Shown here: one piece after another, positions 59,801 to 64,000 of the stretch | Numbering within the stretch: the first letter of the stretch is position 1 | Layout: each line of letters opens with the position of its first letter | NCBI GenBank assembly: GCA_963773655.1 | Contig: CAVZBX010000001.1 | Location: 1,488,001 to 1,552,000 of the forward strand | Source: DASSQJ01 sp963773655 | GTDB lineage: Bacteria; Actinomycetota; Actinomycetes; Actinomycetales; Dermatophilaceae | Direction of reading: 5' to 3' | Length of the DNA stretch: 64,000 bases | The notes under the pieces: generated by a model | Seen by the model: only the letters and a program-made list of their open reading frames with translations | Told to the model about the DNA's origin: nothing | Databases searched by the model: none | Position numbers and translations under genes: made by a program

Positions 59801-61909
59801 ATGACCGGCACACCCACCCAGGCCCCGACCGTCCCCGACACCACACGCATCCGCAACGTCGTGCTCGTCGGGCCGAGCGGCTCGGGCAAGTCGAGGCTCT
59901 TCGACCACGTCGTCGAGGCGCAGGTCCCCGGCAGCACCCCGCGGGGTCAGACCGAGCCGACGACCGGCCTGCGAGCCGCCACCCTCGCGTGCGGGACGGT
60001 GGTGATGACGCTCGTCGACGCACCCGGCAACCCCGACTTCGTCGGGGAGGTGAGGGCGGGTCTGCGCGCCGCGGACGCCGCCCTCTTCGTCGTCTCGGCC
60101 GCCGACGGCGCCGACGCCCAGAGCCGCGCCCTGTGGCACGAGTGCGCGCTCGTCGGGATGCCGCGCGCCGTCGTCATCACCCAGCTGGACGCCAACGACG
60201 CCGACTACGAGGCGACCCTCGAGGACTGCCGGGCGCACTTCGGCCCGGGCATCCAGCCCCTGGGAGTGCCCGTGCCCGGCGACCAGGGCGCCGTCACCTC
60301 GATCGCCGACCTGCTCCTCGGCGAGATCCACGACTACGGCGGTGGGAAGCGCTCGGTGCGCCCTGCCGGCGCCGAGCACGCCGACGTCTTCGACACCCAC
60401 CGCCCGTCGCTCATCGAGGGGATCATCGAGGAGTCCGAGGACTCCGGCCTCATGGACCGCTACCTCGAGGGCGAGGAGCTGGACTTCGAGACCCTGGAGA
60501 AGGACCTGCTCACCGCGATCGCGCACGGGACCTTCCACCCCGTCCTGCCGGTCTCCGCCGAGAACGGCGCGGGGGTGCCCGTGCTGCTCCACCTCGTCGA
60601 GGCCGCCTTCCCGCACCCGGGGCTGCACCCGCTGCCCACCGTCACCCCCGTCGACGGCGGCGAGCCGGTGTCGCTGACCGCCGACCCCGCCGGCCCGCTC
60701 GTCGCGGAGGTCGTCCACACCCGCTCCGACGCCTACGTCGGCCACCTGTCCCTCGTCCGCGTGTTCTCCGGGACGCTGCGCGCCGACCGTCCGGTGCACG
60801 TGTCCGGCCACCTCGAGCTGCTCGGCGTGCCCACCGGCGAGGGCCACGCCCCGCACGACGACGACGTGCGCCCCGGCGCCCTCGCCGCGCCGTTCGGCGA
60901 CGAGCTGCTCACCAAGACCGAGGCCGTGGCCGGGGAGGTCGTCGTCGTCACCAAGCTCGCGAGCGCCCAGACCTCCGACACCCTCTCCGACCCCTCGCGC
61001 CCGCTCCTCGTCACGCCGTGGGCGCTGCCCGAGGCGCTGCTGCCCGCGGCGGTGTCGGCGAGCAGCCGCGCCGACGAGGACAAGATGCCCGTCGCGTTCC
61101 GCGAGCTGGCCAGCGAGGACCCCGCCCTGCGGATCGAGCACGACGCCGGAACCGGCCAGGTGGTGCTGTGGACCACCGGGCCGGCCCACCTCGACCTCGT
61201 CCTCGCCCGCCTGCGGGGACGGTACAACGTCGCGGTGGAGCGGGCTCCCGTCAAGGTCGCGATGAAGGAGACGGCGGTGGGCCGGGCCGAGGCCCAGGGC
61301 CGCCACGTCAAGCAGTCCGGCGGCCACGGGCAGTTCGCGGTGTGCCACCTGACGATGGAGCCGCTCCCCCGCGGGTCCGGGGTGCAGTTCGACGAGGTCG
61401 TGGTGGGCGGCGCCGTGCCGCGCCAGTTCATCGGCAGCGTCGAGAAGGGCGTGCACGCCCAGCTCGAGAAGGGCCTGCTCGCCGGGTGGCCGGTCGTCGA
61501 CGTCAAGGTGACCCTCACCGACGGCAAGGCGCACAGCGTCGACTCCTCCGACGTCGCCTTCCAGACGGCCGCCGCGCTGGCGCTGCGCGAGATGGCCTCC
61601 GCGGACACGATGTGCCTGCTCGAGCCGATCGACACCATCACCGTCACCGTCGACGACGACCACCTCGGCGCGGTGATGACCGACATCGGCACCCGGCGCG
61701 GCCAGATCGTCGGCTCGTACCCGGCCGACGGCGAGGCCGGCCGCTCGACGCTGGAGGCCGCGGTCCCCCAGCTCGAGCTGCTCGACTACGCCATCGCGCT
61801 GCGTTCCCTCGCCCACGGCACCGGGACCTTCCACCGCGAGCCCCGCGGGTACGAGGTGCTGCCCGAGCGGCTGGCCCGCGAGCACGTCGAGGCGGCCGCG
61901 CGGCACTAG
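59801..61909 (+). CDS. fusA2: Elongation factor G-like protein (EF-G2/FusA2 type)
   Basis: 702 residues with EF-G domain order. G1 GPSGSGKS at 24-31 and G3 DAPG are present; the G4 motif is TQLD (VVITQLDAND) instead of NKxD. Domain IV has HVKQSGGHGQFAVCHLTMEP and GSVEKGVHAQLEKG; domain V ends with YPADGEAGRSTLEAAVP. This type accompanies a normal EF-G; it lacks proven translocase activity. A purine-rich GGAAAGGGG lies about 16-24 nt before the ATG. It diverges from the PIM operon. Confidence 0.9.
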   Translation: MTGTPTQAPTVPDTTRIRNVVLVGPSGSGKSRLFDHVVEAQVPGSTPRGQTEPTTGLRAATLACGTVVMTLVDAPGNPDFVGEVRAGLRAADAALFVVSAADGADAQSRALWHECALVGMPRAVVITQLDANDADYEATLEDCRAHFGPGIQPLGVPVPGDQGAVTSIADLLLGEIHDYGGGKRSVRPAGAEHADVFDTHRPSLIEGIIEESEDSGLMDRYLEGEELDFETLEKDLLTAIAHGTFHPVLPVSAENGAGVPVLLHLVEAAFPHPGLHPLPTVTPVDGGEPVSLTADPAGPLVAEVVHTRSDAYVGHLSLVRVFSGTLRADRPVHVSGHLELLGVPTGEGHAPHDDDVRPGALAAPFGDELLTKTEAVAGEVVVVTKLASAQTSDTLSDPSRPLLVTPWALPEALLPAAVSASSRADEDKMPVAFRELASEDPALRIEHDAGTGQVVLWTTGPAHLDLVLARLRGRYNVAVERAPVKVAMKETAVGRAEAQGRHVKQSGGHGQFAVCHLTMEPLPRGSGVQFDEVVVGGAVPRQFIGSVEKGVHAQLEKGLLAGWPVVDVKVTLTDGKAHSVDSSDVAFQTAAALALREMASADTMCLLEPIDTITVTVDDDHLGAVMTDIGTRRGQIVGSYPADGEAGRSTLEAAVPQLELLDYAIALRSLAHGTGTFHREPRGYEVLPERLAREHVEAAARH

Positions 61910-61915
61910 GCGCGG

Positions 61916-64000
61916 TCAGCGGCCCGGTCGCTCCCGGACCGGGTCGGGAACCAGCGTGAAGGCGCCCTCCTCCTCCTGCGCGTTGTGGAGGCGCACCACG
62001 GCGTACAACCCGTAGAGCAGTCGCCGCAGCTCGACGACGTCGCTCCGCCGGGCTGGACGGGGCAGGTCCTCGGTCACCCGCCGCAGCAGGCCGACCTGGT
62101 GCTCGATCTCGGCGTGGGTACGGCTCAGCGCCGCCGTGGCGTCGTGGCCGCCGAGGGCGCGTCCGACGATCGGCACGAGCAGCTCCTCCTCGGCGCGCTC
62201 GTGCGGCACCAGCGTCCGCTCGAGCCGTTCGACCAGCGCGGTGACGGGCCGCAGGTCCGGGGCGTCGTCGGCGAGGGCGTCCGCCACCGCCCGGATCTGC
62301 TCGACGTCGGGGAGCACGGCGTCGTGCTCGGCGCGCAGCCGCCGGGCCACCTCCGCGTCGGCCGGCGAGAGCACCGGCGCGTGCAGCCTGCCCGGGACCA
62401 CCGCCCGGAGCGCGATGCCGATGGCCAGCACGTCGATGCCCTCCTGGAGCACCGCGCCCACGGCGGGCGGCAGGAGGCCGGCGGCGGCGGCGACCATGGC
62501 CACGAGGGAGAGCCCCATCCCGACGCCCACGGCCTGCAGCGCCACCCGACCGGAGCGCCGCGCGATGAGCACGGCGTCCGCGAGGGCGTCGACCCGGTCG
62601 ACGGTGAGCACCACGTCCGCGGCCTCCGACGACGCCGTCGCCCCGCGCGCCGCCAGCGCCACCCCGACGCCCGCCGTGGCCAGGGCCGGGGCGTCGTTGA
62701 CCCCGTCGCCGACCATGATCGTCGCAGCCCGCTCGGACTCCTCCCGGATGATCGCGACCTTGCCGGCCGGGTCACGGTCGGCGTGGACGACGTCGACGCC
62801 GACGACCCGGCCGACGGCGGACGCGACGTGCTCGTGGTCCCCGGTGACGAGGACGACCCGCTCGATGCCGGCGGCCCGCAGGGCCCGCACCATGCGTGGG
62901 GCGTCGGCACGCACCGGGTCCTCGAGGAGCATGGCCCCGGCGGGCCGGCCGTCGACCTCCACGAAGACCGTCATCGACCCGTCGAGGTCGGCGCGCCGGC
63001 GCACCTGCTCCACCCAGGCGGGCTCGGGCTCCGGGACCACCCATCCGGCCTTCCCCAGCCGGACGCGCACCCCGTCGACGTCCCCACGGACCCCGGCGCC
63101 GTGCTCCTCGACGAGGTCCGCCGGCTCGCTGAGGGGCAGCCCCCTCTCCCGGGCGGCGGCCACGACGGCGTCGGCGAGGACGTGGGGCGAGAGCTGGTCC
63201 AGGGACGCGGCCAGGCGCAGGACCTCGTCGGCGTCCGGCCCACCGGGTGCCACCACCACGCCGGCCACCGTGGGACGCCCCCGGGTCAGGGTTCCCGTCT
63301 TGTCGAAGAGCAGCACCCGCCCCGCGGCCAGGCGCTCCAGGGCGCCGCCACCCTTGACGACCACGCCCCGGGAGGCGGCCCGGGAGAGCCCGGACATGAC
63401 GGCGATCGGTGCGGCGAGGATGAGCGGGCAGGGGGTGGCCACGACGAGCACGGCGACCGCCCGCACCGGGTCGCCCGACCAGGCCCAGGCGCCTCCGGCG
63501 AGGGCGAGGGTCAGCGGCACGAAGACGAGGGCGTAGCGGTCGGCGGCCCGCACGAACCGGGCCGAGCCGGCCTTGGCCTGCTGGACGAGCCGGACCAGGC
63601 CGGCGTACGTGGACTCGGCGGCGACCGAGGTGGCGAGGAGCTCGACGGGCGGACCGGCGTTGACCACGCCGCTGCGGACCTCCTCACCGGCCACCCGTTC
63701 GACGGGCAGCGGCTCACCGGTGAGGGCGGACTCGTCGAGCACCGCGGCGCCCACGAGGCGCCCGTCCACCGGGACCACCTCTCCCCCGGCGACGAGCACC
63801 CGGTCCCCCCTCACCACGAGGTCGACTGGCACGTCCTCCACACCGTCGGCACCACGCCTGCGCGCGCTGCGGGGCGCGCGTTCCACGAGCAGGCTCAGCT
63901 CGCGGCGGGCACGGGCCTCCGCCCGGGCCTCCAGGAGCCGCCCGGAGGTCAGCATCACCGTGACCATGGCGCCCGCGAAGGGCTCCCCGACGGCCAGCGC
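61916..64000 (-). CDS. Heavy-metal P1B-type ATPase with C-terminal hemerythrin-like domain (5' end beyond window)
   Basis: 694 residues visible; the N-terminus and first helices are missing. DESALTGEPLPVE, transport motif ATPCPLILAAP (TPC type), phosphorylation site DKTGTLT, and MVGDGVNDAPAL. The usual HP of the nucleotide domain is SPHVLADAV here. The last 150 residues form a hemerythrin-like bundle: EHD, HERAEEEL, THAEIEHQ and HNAQEEE. TPC-type pumps with hemerythrin tails (P1B-5, e.g. rhizobial Nia) are linked to iron/nickel export. Converges on fusA2, 6 bp away. Confidence 0.9.
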   Translation of the reverse strand, partial: ALAVGEPFAGAMVTVMLTSGRLLEARAEARARRELSLLVERAPRSARRRGADGVEDVPVDLVVRGDRVLVAGGEVVPVDGRLVGAAVLDESALTGEPLPVERVAGEEVRSGVVNAGPPVELLATSVAAESTYAGLVRLVQQAKAGSARFVRAADRYALVFVPLTLALAGGAWAWSGDPVRAVAVLVVATPCPLILAAPIAVMSGLSRAASRGVVVKGGGALERLAAGRVLLFDKTGTLTRGRPTVAGVVVAPGGPDADEVLRLAASLDQLSPHVLADAVVAAARERGLPLSEPADLVEEHGAGVRGDVDGVRVRLGKAGWVVPEPEPAWVEQVRRRADLDGSMTVFVEVDGRPAGAMLLEDPVRADAPRMVRALRAAGIERVVLVTGDHEHVASAVGRVVGVDVVHADRDPAGKVAIIREESERAATIMVGDGVNDAPALATAGVGVALAARGATASSEAADVVLTVDRVDALADAVLIARRSGRVALQAVGVGMGLSLVAMVAAAAGLLPPAVGAVLQEGIDVLAIGIALRAVVPGRLHAPVLSPADAEVARRLRAEHDAVLPDVEQIRAVADALADDAPDLRPVTALVERLERTLVPHERAEEELLVPIVGRALGGHDATAALSRTHAEIEHQVGLLRRVTEDLPRPARRSDVVELRRLLYGLYAVVRLHNAQEEEGAFTLVPDPVRERPGR

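Overview
The window is about 73% G+C, with short gaps, many GTG starts and long runs of ATGA or GTGA start/stop overlaps. PimA, phosphatidylinositol-phosphate synthase, a GarA/OdhI-type FHA regulator, ScpAB with ParA, and a fusA2-type EF-G all point to an actinobacterium. A Micrococcales member of the Intrasporangiaceae/Dermatophilaceae type is my best guess, by inference only.

Layout. 0-7.4 kb: 3' end of a histidine phosphatase, a GCS2-family glutamate-cysteine ligase, divergent sbcDC, and a secreted endonuclease/exonuclease/phosphatase-fold protein. 7.6-16.3 kb, minus strand: a conserved actinobacterial string (pgsA, DUF881, small basic protein, DUF881, gcvH, garA, merR, DUF151, merR, gcvP). 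gcvP has its own glycine riboswitch and the second merR has its own promoter with palindromes. 16.4-21.7 kb: a MalY/PatB-type lyase, a WS/DGAT acyltransferase, a NYN-domain protein, a gene-poor patch with small membrane proteins and a lipoprotein, then tRNA-Pro(GGG). 21.7-30.6 kb: der-cmk-tyrA-rlu-scpB-scpA-parA, then ald-xerD. 30.7-39.7 kb: a small membrane protein, a palindromic repeat, hisS plus an MBL hydrolase, a cyclophilin, DUF349, a VWA protein, and relA. 39.7-46.9 kb: secF-secD-yajC, ruvB-ruvA-ruvC with a LexA-like box, yebC and pdxT.

In other actinobacteria pdxS, pdxT, yebC and ruvCAB lie together, next to the PIM genes. Here pdxS (55.3 kb) and pdxT (46.9 kb) are separated by kynU and a six-gene operon related to poly-gamma-glutamate synthesis. 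That operon encodes CapB, a tandem CapC, a long CapA, a 40-residue membrane peptide, a membrane protein with a degenerate GGDEF domain that keeps an RxxD inhibitory-site motif, and a GAF protein with a decayed kinase-like half. It reads as a surface-polymer system under second-messenger control, and is the most interesting element here. 55.3-59.7 kb: pdxS, then the PIM pathway (LemA-like protein, pimA, acyltransferase, PI-phosphate synthase). 59.8-64 kb: an EF-G-like GTPase and a metal P-type ATPase carrying a C-terminal hemerythrin-like domain, cut by the window edge.

Three conserved genes (ald, the VWA gene, yebC) each carry exactly one extra base; removing it restores full family length. 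Many genes have a TANNNT -10 hexamer 6-8 nt before the start codon, which suggests leaderless transcripts.
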